NCBI RefSeq assembly: GCF_014836845.1
Contig: NZ_JACSQA010000003.1
Location: 1-64,000, forward strand
DNA from: Ureibacillus galli
Lineage (GTDB): Bacteria > Bacillota > Bacilli > Bacillales_A > Planococcaceae
DNA: 64,000 nucleotides
Direction: 5' to 3'
Positions within the stretch are counted from its first letter, which is position 1. Each line of letters opens with the position of its first letter. Positions 17,127 through 26,302 of the stretch are shown piece by piece. The notes beneath the pieces were generated by a model. That model was not told the origin of the DNA, searched no databases, and saw only the letters and a program-made list of their open reading frames with translations. The translations under genes were made by a program, and so were the position numbers.

Positions 17127-18194
17127 TTATTTTCTAACATATCTTCGTTTATACAGTAAACCGAGTATGATTAATCCAATTGCATTGTTATATTTCATCA
17201 AATGCGTATAAATGCGCAATTTTAAATTTAATTGATGTATAGGATACTGTTGCAAAATGCTTGCTACCATTTCATTTTGAAGCATCTTTTTAATGTTTTG
17301 TTTTCTCTGCCAAAAATCCTCATTTTTATTCGCATAAATTTCACTCAGAATGCAATTTCTAACTCGTCCAATAAAAGAACGTTTTAATCTTAAATCGATA
17401 TCTTTTATATTCATCTCAGAAACTTTACTTAGCAATGATTGGTATAAAAAACATTCCTTTTGAAAACGCTCTGGTCGATACCTTTTTGTAAGTGAATTTC
17501 GATTAAATCGATATATATAAGCAGGTTTACAAATGGTTGAGATTATATTAAGGTGCGGTAACAGTTCTAGATGGAACATCATATCTTCAGAAATATATTC
17601 CCGTTCAGATTTAAATTTCACTCCACACTGATCCAACACTTCTTTTCTGTAAAGATTGCGCCATACACAACTATTTAATTCGATATCATTGTCGGATTCC
17701 GGTAAAACACCAATCATTGGTGCTAATACTTCATTTTGAATTTCACTTTTCCCTTGAATAACTTTTTTATGAGTAAAGATTTTCTGTTCAGTCATTTCTC
17801 GATCAAAATTTAGTGTCCCGTCTTCTAGTAAACGCATATAGCCAATCATGACCATATCCGCGTTATTCTCACGTGCATTTTCATACATTATTTCAAACAT
17901 ATTCGGTAATACGTAATCATCTCCATCTACAAAGGCGACATATTCCCCTTTTGCTTTCGATAAACCTGCATTCCTCGCACTCGATAGTCCACCGTTTGGT
18001 TTATTGATTACTTGTACATGTGGGTATAAGTTGGAAAATCTTTGTGCGATATCATATGTCCCATCACTTGATCCATCATTAACAAGTATAATTTCAATGT
18101 CCTTTAAAGTCTGATTTACTAGAGATTTGACGCATTCTTCCACAAATTCTTCAATGTTGTACATACTTACAATCACACTAATTTTAACGTCCAT
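17127..18194 (-). CDS. family 2 glycosyltransferase
   Basis: About 355 residues: KISVIVSMYNIEEFVEECV at the N-terminus, LVNDGSSDGT, NAGLSKAKGEY and VDGDDY (a GT2 DxD variant). The frame runs 20 codons further upstream into the Wzy-like gene, but I start at the ATG at 18194, which follows AGGTGAAAAG and the end of the polymerase gene after 4 nt. Third of the GT2 set. The C-terminal half (220-355) is helical and basic, consistent with membrane association. Confidence 0.85.
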   Translation of the reverse strand: MDVKISVIVSMYNIEEFVEECVKSLVNQTLKDIEIILVNDGSSDGTYDIAQRFSNLYPHVQVINKPNGGLSSARNAGLSKAKGEYVAFVDGDDYVLPNMFEIMYENARENNADMVMIGYMRLLEDGTLNFDREMTEQKIFTHKKVIQGKSEIQNEVLAPMIGVLPESDNDIELNSCVWRNLYRKEVLDQCGVKFKSEREYISEDMMFHLELLPHLNIISTICKPAYIYRFNRNSLTKRYRPERFQKECFLYQSLLSKVSEMNIKDIDLRLKRSFIGRVRNCILSEIYANKNEDFWQRKQNIKKMLQNEMVASILQQYPIHQLNLKLRIYTHLMKYNNAIGLIILGLLYKRRYVRK

Positions 18195-18198
18195 CTTT

Positions 18199-19560
18199 TC
18201 ACCTGCTAATTGATAACTTATTATCAAACTTCTTTGTGATTTCTTCCTCTTCATTATTTACCCATATATAAGGTATTGCTAAAATGAGAAATGCTAAGTA
18301 ACCACTGCTTTCTAGACGAAAGGATTGATTATAAAAAACCATTAGTATGGCTAAAATTGAAAAAATTCTAGCAGTAACTATATAAATATATTCATAATGA
18401 TTGACCCATTTTACTTTTCTCTTCTGAAAAGAGTGTAAAAATATAACGATGAAAAATCCTAGATAAATGAGCAATCCTATTATCCCAGTCTCTAAAAAAA
18501 GAATAGCCTGTTGAAAATAAGTATATTTTAATGTTTCACCATATAATGAATAGGTAGGACTATTGAGTAGGTCTATATTGGATGTATCTGCATTTCCTAA
18601 TCCAATCCCCACTAATCCCCCTGCCCAATTGTCTTGAAAGAATAATGTTGATAACATTGGTATGGCTGAAAGTCTATTTAAGGAATTCGTTCCCGCATAG
18701 CTTGTCTCGGCCGTATAATTAAGGATAGAATTCCAATTCGTTAAATAAGCACTACTGTCAGGGTTATATGCTTTCCAAATATTTAAAACTACGATTAATG
18801 TAAGTACCCCTAAAATCATTGTTACAATTTTTTTAAATGATACTTTACTAGTAAAAATTAAGATGATTAATATAATGAGAAATTCAAAATAAATAATTTT
18901 CATTTCTGCCAAAATGGCAATATAAAAACACATTGATACGTATAAACTTAATTTTATAAAGGACAGTTTTTTTTCAGTAAATGCTGCTAAAGTAAACACT
19001 AAAATAATGCTTAAATAAACATTCATCGCCACATTACTTCCTTGAATAGGACCAAACATCCCCCCTATAAAATCCCCTAAATACAATGAGACATATCCTC
19101 CACTATTCCGCAACGTGAAATATTGATAGGTGCAAATTAAACAATTAATCGGTAACAATCGAACTAATACGTGCAAAATTTTCTTAATGTCTTTTTTCTT
19201 TAATATCGCTAAGCAACATAAGAAAAATAAAAAAAATCGAAACGTATTCCGTAATCCCCAAATATATAATGTTGGTGAATAAATATTGATCACATAACCA
19301 ATTACAGTAAATATCAACATCACATAAATCCATTTATAAATGAAACTGTTTTTACGAAAGCCAGCTCTTAATTCACCTAAACATAGTAGTGCTATTAGGA
19401 AAGTGATTATGTCGGTTACATAATTAAGTGAATGAGGAAACCCAAATTGACCAATAAAAAATTTGATAAATAAGTTATAGTAAATTTGGAAAAAAATCAG
19501 TTTTTTTGTAAAGAACCTTTGAACATTCAGTTGGGCATTCGACTGATTAAGTAACACCAT
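18199..19560 (-). CDS. Wzy-like O-antigen/capsule polymerase
   Basis: The 453-residue membrane protein has about 11-12 predicted helices and one large outside loop (about residues 265-345, including YNPDSSAYLTNWNSILNYT and GLVGIGLGNADTS). That is the pattern of Wzy/O-antigen ligase family proteins, which are recognised by topology more than by sequence. It would join repeat units on the outer face of the membrane. The SD AGGAGAG is 5 nt before the ATG. Downstream it abuts the GT2 gene (4-nt gap). Confidence 0.75.
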   Translation of the reverse strand: MVLLNQSNAQLNVQRFFTKKLIFFQIYYNLFIKFFIGQFGFPHSLNYVTDIITFLIALLCLGELRAGFRKNSFIYKWIYVMLIFTVIGYVINIYSPTLYIWGLRNTFRFFLFFLCCLAILKKKDIKKILHVLVRLLPINCLICTYQYFTLRNSGGYVSLYLGDFIGGMFGPIQGSNVAMNVYLSIILVFTLAAFTEKKLSFIKLSLYVSMCFYIAILAEMKIIYFEFLIILIILIFTSKVSFKKIVTMILGVLTLIVVLNIWKAYNPDSSAYLTNWNSILNYTAETSYAGTNSLNRLSAIPMLSTLFFQDNWAGGLVGIGLGNADTSNIDLLNSPTYSLYGETLKYTYFQQAILFLETGIIGLLIYLGFFIVIFLHSFQKRKVKWVNHYEYIYIVTARIFSILAILMVFYNQSFRLESSGYLAFLILAIPYIWVNNEEEEITKKFDNKLSISR

Positions 19561-19658
19561 AAAAACTCTCCTCTATAATCGAATCAATGGATAATACTAC
19601 AAGCAATTTTATGGATCTACTAATTATTCAAAATGAAAGCTACGTCAGAAAATTATAG

Positions 19659-20732
19659 TTACTGTAATTGTGTATTATAAATTTCTTTCACTTTATGAAT
19701 ATGCGTTTCTAACGAGTATTGACGCTTAACAAATTGAAAACTCTCTGTTCCTAAGTTCTTTAAATGTTGTTCGTTTTTAAGTAATGTAATAAGCTTTTCA
19801 GCAAAACCATTTACATCCCCCGGATTGCAAGTATAACCATTCCGCCCGTCCACAACTAATTTTGGTATACCTCCAACATTCGTAGCTACTATCGGTAACC
19901 CATACCCCATGGCATCTAGTATAGCCATTGGCATTCCTTCGTTATAGGATGGTAAAAAAAACACATCACTTTCACGAAGTAGTTTGTCTTTTTCTTCATC
20001 TCGTACCCATCCCGGGAATATAACGTTCTTTTCCAATCCTTTTTCTTTTAATAGTTTTTTTAGTTGTTTAATTTCCCCTGATCCAGCCAGGATAAATTTA
20101 ACTTCTGGAAAGTTTTTCACAACTTTCCCAACGACAGTTGGAATATCATAACATCCTTTTCTCTGACATATTTGTCCTAAAAAAAGTATTTGATTATTAG
20201 ATTTTCGGTTCATTTTTTCCATCGCCGCATTTTCATTCATGAGACTATAATTTTCAACAACTTGTATTTTTTCAAGAGGAACAATTAAACTAAGATTTTT
20301 CTTCCATTCATCCGATAATGCGATGAACAGCGAACATTTATTATAAATTTTTTTGATTAATTTCTTCTTTCGATCATTTGCCTTCAAATAAAAAGTTTCG
20401 AAATCTGCACCATGACAATGATTTATAATTGATTTCTTTGCCCAACTTGCCATTAATATAAAAGGTATTTTCCGATAAAAACTAGGTCCAAATGATGAAT
20501 GGATATGCACTAATTCTGGTTTATCAATGATTAGTACCTTTAAAAAGTGAATATATCCAATAATAGCTTTAATCAATTTTGAAAATTTATTACCATCTTT
20601 GTACGACTCGACATATTTCATTTCAAAGTCTTTTTCTAATTCAGATCCAAAGTACCCATTCAGCACTGCAGCAATGCCACCTTTAACCTTTCGATCCTGA
20701 ACAACCATACAAATTTTACGTTGTTTTTCCAT
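19659..20732 (-). CDS. family 4 glycosyltransferase
   Basis: The 357-residue retaining GT-B enzyme has an N-terminal domain with KGGIAAVLNGYF (17-28) and HIHSSFGPSFYRK. The C-terminal Rossmann domain has ILFLGQICQRKGCYDI and the family signature LPSYNEGMPMAILDAMGYG (about 257-275), followed by PIVATNVGGIPKLV. The acceptor and donor sugars cannot be inferred. It lies in series with another GT4 gene upstream and the Wzy gene downstream. Confidence 0.88.
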   Translation of the reverse strand: MEKQRKICMVVQDRKVKGGIAAVLNGYFGSELEKDFEMKYVESYKDGNKFSKLIKAIIGYIHFLKVLIIDKPELVHIHSSFGPSFYRKIPFILMASWAKKSIINHCHGADFETFYLKANDRKKKLIKKIYNKCSLFIALSDEWKKNLSLIVPLEKIQVVENYSLMNENAAMEKMNRKSNNQILFLGQICQRKGCYDIPTVVGKVVKNFPEVKFILAGSGEIKQLKKLLKEKGLEKNVIFPGWVRDEEKDKLLRESDVFFLPSYNEGMPMAILDAMGYGLPIVATNVGGIPKLVVDGRNGYTCNPGDVNGFAEKLITLLKNEQHLKNLGTESFQFVKRQYSLETHIHKVKEIYNTQLQ

Positions 20733-20758
20733 TCCTTCACCTTCATTAGCAACAACGG

Positions 20759-21997
20759 TTATTTTTTATTAACGACATAATGATAATATTCATTCATCTG
20801 TAGCGTCCGTTTGTTTGATACAAAATGGTTCATGGCATGTTGTCTTGCAGCTTTCCCCATCTTCAATCTAAGTTCTTTATCCTCTACTAATCGACAAATT
20901 CCATTTGCTATGTCGGCAATCATTTTTTCTAAACGATCAGGTTTTATTTTTATTGCACTTTCCTCTGTTGTATTTATTTTAGGACCCCCAGTATCAATAC
21001 ATATAACCGGCAGCCCTCTACTCATTCCTTCCATGACTACATAACATCCCGAATCTCTTAAACTACAATTCAGTAATATATCAAATTCATCATAAAATTC
21101 TTTCATCTTGTGATAATCCACTTTCGAAATGAATTTTATTTTATGTGAATATTTATCGCTTAAACTCATTAAATATTCTTTAAAAGAAGGACTACCATCA
21201 TCCGTATCACCTAAAATGGTAATCTCTACATTACATCCGTTTTCTAATGCTTTTATGGATGACCAAATGGCGATCTCAAAGCCTTTCCAATAAATCATTC
21301 TTCCAGCAATTAGTATTTTACAAATGCTAGCACTTTTCTCTTTCGGTTTTGGATAAAAAAAATGTTCATCCAAAACGATGGATTGAAAAATATTCACTTT
21401 ATCGTGATATTTTTTTGGAATGAACATTTTCGTCTCTTCAGTAGTTGCTAAGATAAGCGTTGCCCTTTCCATCGTTTTTGTAAAATTCGGTGTTGACTGA
21501 AAAAAAAGTTGAGTGAATTTACGAATCTTTTCAATGAAAGTATTTTTTATGGACATAGGGAATTCAATAATTGACGGGATATTTTCACCACCTGAAACAG
21601 GTCCATACAAAAATGGTAATCCTAGTTGATGCATATAAGTAGGTAAAACACATGTAACATAAGTGATGTGATGAACTAAATCAAAATGAATATCCTTTAT
21701 TAACTTTTCAGCTACTTTTAATGCAGCTTTTTGCCAGAGGATGTAGTATATCCGTTCACCTCGATACCCTTTGTGCCAAAAGCTCTTATACTTTGGAAGA
21801 TCGACATAAATAAATTTTGTATTTAATAGGGAATTCGGATTTCTTTCCTTATATGTTTCAATGTCTTTTTCATAAACTTTACTCGTTAGAACCCATAATT
21901 GATGATGCTTGTCTAATTCACACACCCAATTCCAACCAACTGCACGTTCGGATCCATCATAAGGGCTACATGCATATACAGAAGCTAAAACATTCAT
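20759..21997 (-). CDS. family 4 glycosyltransferase
   Basis: About 412 residues: a GT-B protein with YACSPYDGSERAVGWNW near the N-terminus, YGPVSGGENIP, ILIAGRMIYWKGFEIAIW, and the donor-site region CSLRDSGCYVVMEGMSRGLP. SPYDGSE...G followed by GPVSGGE is typical of a GT4 subgroup found in EPS loci. I start at the ATG at 21997, with GGGAGAGG 10 nt upstream and only 2 nt after the TagA/WecG stop, not at the ATG nine codons earlier, which lies inside the preceding gene. Confidence 0.85.
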   Translation of the reverse strand: MNVLASVYACSPYDGSERAVGWNWVCELDKHHQLWVLTSKVYEKDIETYKERNPNSLLNTKFIYVDLPKYKSFWHKGYRGERIYYILWQKAALKVAEKLIKDIHFDLVHHITYVTCVLPTYMHQLGLPFLYGPVSGGENIPSIIEFPMSIKNTFIEKIRKFTQLFFQSTPNFTKTMERATLILATTEETKMFIPKKYHDKVNIFQSIVLDEHFFYPKPKEKSASICKILIAGRMIYWKGFEIAIWSSIKALENGCNVEITILGDTDDGSPSFKEYLMSLSDKYSHKIKFISKVDYHKMKEFYDEFDILLNCSLRDSGCYVVMEGMSRGLPVICIDTGGPKINTTEESAIKIKPDRLEKMIADIANGICRLVEDKELRLKMGKAARQHAMNHFVSNKRTLQMNEYYHYVVNKK

Positions 21998-21999
21998 GA

Positions 22000-22800
22000 C
22001 TACTTGCCTCTCCCTATTAACCATAAAAATTTTATGTTTGTTCGAAAGTATCGCTTAAACAATCTTCTTGGATTTTGCATTAGTCGGTACAACCATTCAA
22101 GGTTGTTTCTTTGCATCCATTGGGGTGCTCTTGCTATATTTTTCGCATAATAATCAAAGCCCGCACCGACTCCAATCATCAGGCCGTTTATTTTATTCTT
22201 ATGTGACGCCATCCATCTTTCTTGTTTTGGTGCACCAAGACCAACCCAAACAAAGTCAGCATTTGTTTCATTTATTTTTTTAACAATCATTTCATCTTCT
22301 TCAGCTGTTAGAGGACGAAAAGGCGGACTATACATACCTACAATATTTAAGTGAGGATATTCCTCCATCAGGTTTTTAGAAAGTTTTCCTAAAGTCGATT
22401 GTGTTGATCCATAAAAATAATGGCGATATCCTTTGTCAGAAGAAAGTTGAAAGATTTCTCCCATTAAATCTGGACCTGTCGTTCGCTCCATTTGAACATG
22501 TCCTTTTTTTCTCCCTATTGTAGACAATGGACCCCCATCCGGAATGGCCATTATTCCATTGTTCAAAATGGCACAATATTCCGGTTCTTCATAACTCATT
22601 ACAGTCGTATGGACATTTGTCACACAAATATACTGACCCGATAAGGATTTTATATGTTCGCTTAAAAAATTTACTAGCCATCCCATATTAATCGTTGCTA
22701 TATGGACGCCTAAAATATTGCACGTAGATATTTGTGATTTTAAAATTGTTTTGTCTATACTATTTCGTTCATCTGAGCACCTTTTCGTGAGACTAGACAT
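22000..22800 (-). CDS. WecG/TagA/CpsF family glycosyltransferase
   Basis: The 266-residue GT26 enzyme keeps the family motifs VTNVHTTVMS (about 60-69), IPDGGPLS (about 87-94), RTTGPDLMGEIF, HYFYGST, FVWVGLGAPKQERWM (about 184-198) and GVGAGFDYYA. The family includes TagA (ManNAc transfer to undecaprenyl-PP-GlcNAc in wall teichoic acid) and WecG. Here it probably adds an early sugar to the lipid-linked EPS unit. It is the first gene of a glycosyltransferase series running to 11637, with a possible promoter at 22983-23011. Confidence 0.9.
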   Translation of the reverse strand: MSSLTKRCSDERNSIDKTILKSQISTCNILGVHIATINMGWLVNFLSEHIKSLSGQYICVTNVHTTVMSYEEPEYCAILNNGIMAIPDGGPLSTIGRKKGHVQMERTTGPDLMGEIFQLSSDKGYRHYFYGSTQSTLGKLSKNLMEEYPHLNIVGMYSPPFRPLTAEEDEMIVKKINETNADFVWVGLGAPKQERWMASHKNKINGLMIGVGAGFDYYAKNIARAPQWMQRNNLEWLYRLMQNPRRLFKRYFRTNIKFLWLIGRGK

Positions 22801-22982
22801 CGTAATCTCTCCTAACAGTAGATATCAAAACTATATTTAAATACAATGATAAGAAAATTTAACCAGAAAAATTACCTCTATTCCCAATCTATGATTTCAA
22901 ATATAACTTTATGCCTTATTAATAGAAAATAATTTCAAGTTTAAACAAATTTTGGTATTAACTTACTACAACAATAACATAA

Positions 22983-23011
22983 AATATCCCATTATTTGGT
23001 AAAAATATCAA
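22983..23011 (-). promoter_or_regulatory. possible sigma-A promoter for the glycosyltransferase series
   Basis: On the minus strand TTGATA and GATATT are spaced 17 nt, about 180 nt before the TagA/WecG-like gene. The -35 is good, the -10 is 4/6. The region 22801-23110 otherwise holds no gene. Confidence 0.35.
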
Positions 23012-23110
23012 CCGATTTTAAATTAAAATAAATAGTTTCGTTATCTATATATAGTAGAAGCTAGGGAGAAATATGCTATCGTTTAAAGAGTGTTACATAT
23101 TATAAATCAA

Positions 23111-23153
23111 ATAATAAAAACTACTAAATGCCAATACTCTGGTCATTTAGTAG
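23111..23153 (-). terminator. terminator of the SGNH-hydrolase gene
   Basis: A 10-bp stem (arms 23121-23130 and 23144-23153) is followed on the minus strand by TTTTTATTATT, 54 nt after the stop codon. Confidence 0.8.
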
Positions 23154-23206
23154 CTTAATGATGATGTATAATGTTTTAATTTCAATAGAATGTTAAAACC
23201 CCGTTA

Positions 23207-24313
23207 TTATATAGCGTTTAATTTCTCGGCTAACTGTTTTACCGAATCAAAATAGCCTAATTGTTTCATTCGGTCAAATACAATTTTTCCAATTACTTCA
23301 TAACCCTTTGCATTAAAATGAACTTTATCGGATAAAAGACTTGGTGGGATGGCGCCCGTTTCCATTGCCATTAAATCTTCCGTCGTTGGCGTTATATTTG
23401 CTAATTTCAGCCCATTTGTACTAATGAGCTCACGAAGATTGACATACTTCTTACCAAAAGTAGTTTCCATTAATGATTCCAGTTGTATTCTTGATTCTGC
23501 CGTACCAGTTGTTAACCCTAGAACTAAGTAGTTTTCATTGTACTTTTCGAGCTGAATAACCGATTTAATTTGATCCACTAATTGTTGATTTGTTTTGTAA
23601 CCCCCATTTTGACCGACAAATACAATTGGAAGATAGTTTTTAAATTTTCCCATGGCAGCCGTTTCAATTACTGTGCCCCCCTCTACTTGAACAGCTTCTC
23701 CCCTTTGTAATCGTTCAAAATAATAACTATTTTCTTCTTTTGATTGTTGGTCGATACTAATTATCCCCTGAACTCCATTAATGGTGACAGGATTCATTCC
23801 TCGATCTCCTTGTCGAAGAGGAGCAACCGGTTCTCCTGTTGACGAAGTGATGTGAATTTCCACTTTTGTAACCTCTTTCGGAATGGTAAAACTGCTTACA
23901 ACAAAGGGCGTACCACCTGCTCGTCCCACGATTGTACTAGACGTCTCTCCCCTTACGCCCATATTCACTACAGGGATATTAGGATAAACATTTTGCTCGA
24001 TTAAATTTTGTAATACTTTCGGATATGTTACACCTTCACCACCTGAACCATATGTAAGGGAATCCCCCCATGCCACAACACCAGGTAACTCTTCCGCAAT
24101 CGTTTGTTCAAGTAGCTTACCTAATTTCTTTTTTTGCCCTTCCCGCTCATTCGCTTCAGAAATATAAGAAACCGCTAACTCTTCATTCGCTTCTTGCTCC
24201 GCTTTTTGATGCTTCTGCCCAAAAAGGATAACTAACACTAAAGTGATGATTAATAAATTTAATATTATAAACGGATACTTTTTCATAATTCGAATAAGGA
24301 CACCTTCGTTCAT
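23207..24313 (-). CDS. membrane-anchored SGNH/GDSL hydrolase
   Basis: About 368 residues: one N-terminal membrane helix (IILNLLIITLVLVILFG), then a GDSL-type esterase domain with the nucleophile block AWGDSLTYGSGG, the glycine and asparagine blocks (VVNMGVRGETSS; IVFVGQNGG) and the catalytic Asp-His in SDKVHFNAKGYEVIG. It most likely removes or transfers an O-acyl (acetyl) group on the exported polysaccharide outside the cell. The start is uncertain: the frame is open to a GTG at 24427. I prefer the ATG at 24313 or 24286, because residues before them are not membrane- or signal-like, although neither has an SD at normal spacing. Confidence 0.75.
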   Translation of the reverse strand: MNEGVLIRIMKKYPFIILNLLIITLVLVILFGQKHQKAEQEANEELAVSYISEANEREGQKKKLGKLLEQTIAEELPGVVAWGDSLTYGSGGEGVTYPKVLQNLIEQNVYPNIPVVNMGVRGETSSTIVGRAGGTPFVVSSFTIPKEVTKVEIHITSSTGEPVAPLRQGDRGMNPVTINGVQGIISIDQQSKEENSYYFERLQRGEAVQVEGGTVIETAAMGKFKNYLPIVFVGQNGGYKTNQQLVDQIKSVIQLEKYNENYLVLGLTTGTAESRIQLESLMETTFGKKYVNLRELISTNGLKLANITPTTEDLMAMETGAIPPSLLSDKVHFNAKGYEVIGKIVFDRMKQLGYFDSVKQLAEKLNAI

Positions 24314-24632
24314 CGGATTTTCTAGTCCTATCCTCCCCCTAAAATAGGGATATTTATACAATAATTCCCTATAACTTAAAATAATATTACTATTTGTTTG
24401 CCCTGTAATTACTACTCTTATAGACACTCTTCTTTTCCCATCAACACTAACAACCTTTACGTCGCATATTCCAGCCCTAATAATGGAAATGTCGGGAAAA
24501 TTGCACCGAATTTCTTACAACGCAATTTTATAGCGGAAAACATGAACTAGAAATGGATAACAGATAATACAGATTTTATTTTTTGGTGAGAAACATTATT
24601 TATCCAGTAATAGATGCGAATTTATCACTTAC
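24314..24632. other. region between the SGNH-hydrolase gene and the IS remnant
   Basis: Contains the possible N-terminal extension of the hydrolase and its promoter. No further gene is seen. The right part probably includes decayed transposase DNA upstream of the readable remnant. Confidence 0.3.
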
Positions 24633-25012
24633 ATGGTTATGAGTCGTCCGGTGTATAAATTAGTTGGTAACATGTTAAAACAAGCATTAACACACCTACA
24701 ATCAAGTAAACAATTCATTCTTCATTCAGACCAAGGTTGGCATTATCAAATGAAACCATATAAACGAACATTAAAACAAACTAATATTACAAAGTATGTT
24801 CTGTAAGGGTAATTGTTTAGATAATGCAGTCATAGAAATTTCTTTAGCTTATTAAAATCTAAGCTAATTTATTTACAAGAATTTGATAGCATGAAACATT
24901 TTGAGAAGGAACTAACGGAGTATATTCACTATTAAAATAACAAACGTATGAAGACAAAATTAAAAAGACCTAAGCCCGGTGGAATACCGAACTCAGGGCC
25001 TTGAAGTAGCCA
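24633..25012 (+). pseudogene. decayed IS3-family transposase (OrfB, integrase core)
   Basis: Plus-strand translation gives RPVYKLVGNMLKQAL, then FILHSDQGWHYQMKPYK (second catalytic Asp region). After in-frame stops come GNCLDNAVIE (third catalytic Glu), LQEFDSMKHFEKEL and, after a frame change, LSPVEYRTQ. These are the ordered C-terminal blocks of IS3/IS150-type OrfB proteins. At least two stops and one frameshift are present, and the N-terminal half and the other terminal inverted repeat are missing. It borders the toxin island and overlaps the 3' end of the minus-strand gene at 24970. Confidence 0.85.
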
Positions 25013-25362
25013 AATTTATTAAATATGTCCAACTTTCTTTTCAAATCAAAAAAATAATCAAATGCTTTATTGCAAACTATATAAAGCTTATATACCTCAT
25101 ATAAATCTAATAATTGTTTTCCAAGTTCACTATTAAAAACCCACGAGTCAGCAATAGCTCTTGGATATGATGGAATATGACTTTTGCTTTCAATCATTAG
25201 TTCTATATCTTTATAAAAGTTTTCAAGTTGACTTATCGTCCCATCTTTACCTTGACCTAATTTGTGAGCTTTAATTTCTGACACTAGCTGCATTTTCACT
25301 TTTTCAGCTTCCTTAATAAAGTTTACGGTTTTATTAAGCTGTCTAGGTTCGTTATATACCAT
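24970..25362 (-). CDS. probable immunity protein, C-terminus rewritten by IS remnant
   Basis: A 130-residue, helix-rich, cytoplasmic-looking protein with no signal peptide and no recognised family. The SD GGAGG lies 9 nt before the ATG, inside the 3' end of the preceding toxin-like fragment (40-nt overlap in another frame), an arrangement common for toxin-immunity pairs. The last 14 or so residues (KALSSVFHRA and those just before) are encoded by the antisense strand of the IS3 remnant, so the original C-terminus is lost. Probably a damaged immunity gene of a third toxin module. Function unproven. Confidence 0.45.
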   Translation of the reverse strand: MVYNEPRQLNKTVNFIKEAEKVKMQLVSEIKAHKLGQGKDGTISQLENFYKDIELMIESKSHIPSYPRAIADSWVFNSELGKQLLDLYEVYKLYIVCNKAFDYFFDLKRKLDIFNKFGYFKALSSVFHRA

Positions 25363-25508
25363 TGTTCTACGCCTCCTATATATTGATCTCCCATTTGAAA
25401 CTGTGGACCTGCTTTCCCTTTAATTAAAATTGTGTGTGGTTTAGCATGCCATTGTTGAATACCTGTCATTCTGTTCCAATCTGGTATTAAGAACTTGTTA
25501 GTATACAT
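25323..25508 (-). pseudogene. toxin C-terminal domain fragment
   Basis: Sixty-one residues rich in Trp, Gly and His (WNRMTGIQQWHAKPH; GPQFQMGDQYIGG), with no SD at its ATG and no upstream secretion domain. The position before an overlapping small gene with its own SD, in a row of toxin/immunity modules, suggests the end of a displaced toxin domain. I do not recognise the family. Confidence 0.4.
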
Positions 25509-25595
25509 CTAATTTCATAACTGTTTATTCAGGACTGGGTATCCCCACACAAAATAAACCTTGAAAGACTTTTGTCAATCAAGGTTTATAATAGT

Positions 25596-25847
25596 CTATA
25601 TATAATCAATACTTTCTAACTTTAAATTATCTCCATCTCCAGTTAATTCCCTATCGGGATAAACTGCAGGTATATATATACCTTTTTTCCTATTTTCATT
25701 ATCAAATATATACCAATTACTATCATCTAACCATTCTTCGTTAAAATTAGATTCTTCAAAATCAGCTTCTTCCGCAACAATCGCCGCAAAAAATGAAGCT
25801 AAAAAACAGGTCAATCCTAGTAAGATGTGACCATAATTGATCTGTTT
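25596..25847 (-). pseudogene. small membrane/secreted protein with lost start codon
   Basis: The frame gives a signal- or membrane-like segment (GHILLGLTCFLASFFAAIVA) followed by an acidic tail with NFNEEWLDDSNWYIFDNEN. No ATG or GTG is available. The frame begins after a TAA with ATT-AAA-CAG, where a Met-Lys start would be expected, and no SD is seen. A TTG inside the hydrophobic segment could give 72 residues but would cut the signal. Likely a decayed gene carried in the toxin island. Confidence 0.4.
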
Positions 25848-25995
25848 AATTTAACATGTTTGCTTTGCCTAATATATAAGATTTAATCTCTGTTGCACGT
25901 ACAATTGAACTGTCAAAATCCTTATCTAGTATTACATAGTTTAAGTGTTTTATTGGTTGGATGATTAGTTCATTCAGCACTACGCAACCTATTTT

Positions 25996-26286
25996 TTAAG
26001 TAAAAATATTTTTAAGCATATTCTCGGCCTTATCCATTTCACCAAGCACTGGATTCATATAATCACTGTACGATTCCAAATATGCCCTTACTGCATCACT
26101 GATCCTGAACATGTCTTTTTTTAGGTCTTCAATATTATTGCTCTCCAAGATATCATTAGCATGTTGATAACGTGAAATAATCATTTCGACCATGGGTGTA
26201 GGTTGAGTAATATACTGCTCCTTTAAAAGAGCTAGTACCTTTCGTAACTGTATAAGTAATCTATCCTGCTTTTCATCTTTAGACAT
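25996..26286 (-). CDS. putative immunity protein of the displaced toxin module
   Basis: A 96-residue, mostly helical, soluble protein with a good SD (AAGGGGAGAAGG before the ATG). It starts 16 nt after the end of the displaced toxin C-terminus. Size, spacing and order match immunity genes of polymorphic toxin modules. No family is recognised. Because the adjacent toxin domain is broken, its present value would be protection against siblings carrying the intact toxin. Confidence 0.5.
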   Translation of the reverse strand: MSKDEKQDRLLIQLRKVLALLKEQYITQPTPMVEMIISRYQHANDILESNNIEDLKKDMFRISDAVRAYLESYSDYMNPVLGEMDKAENMLKNIFT

Positions 26287-26302
26287 AACCTTCTCCCCTT
26301 CC

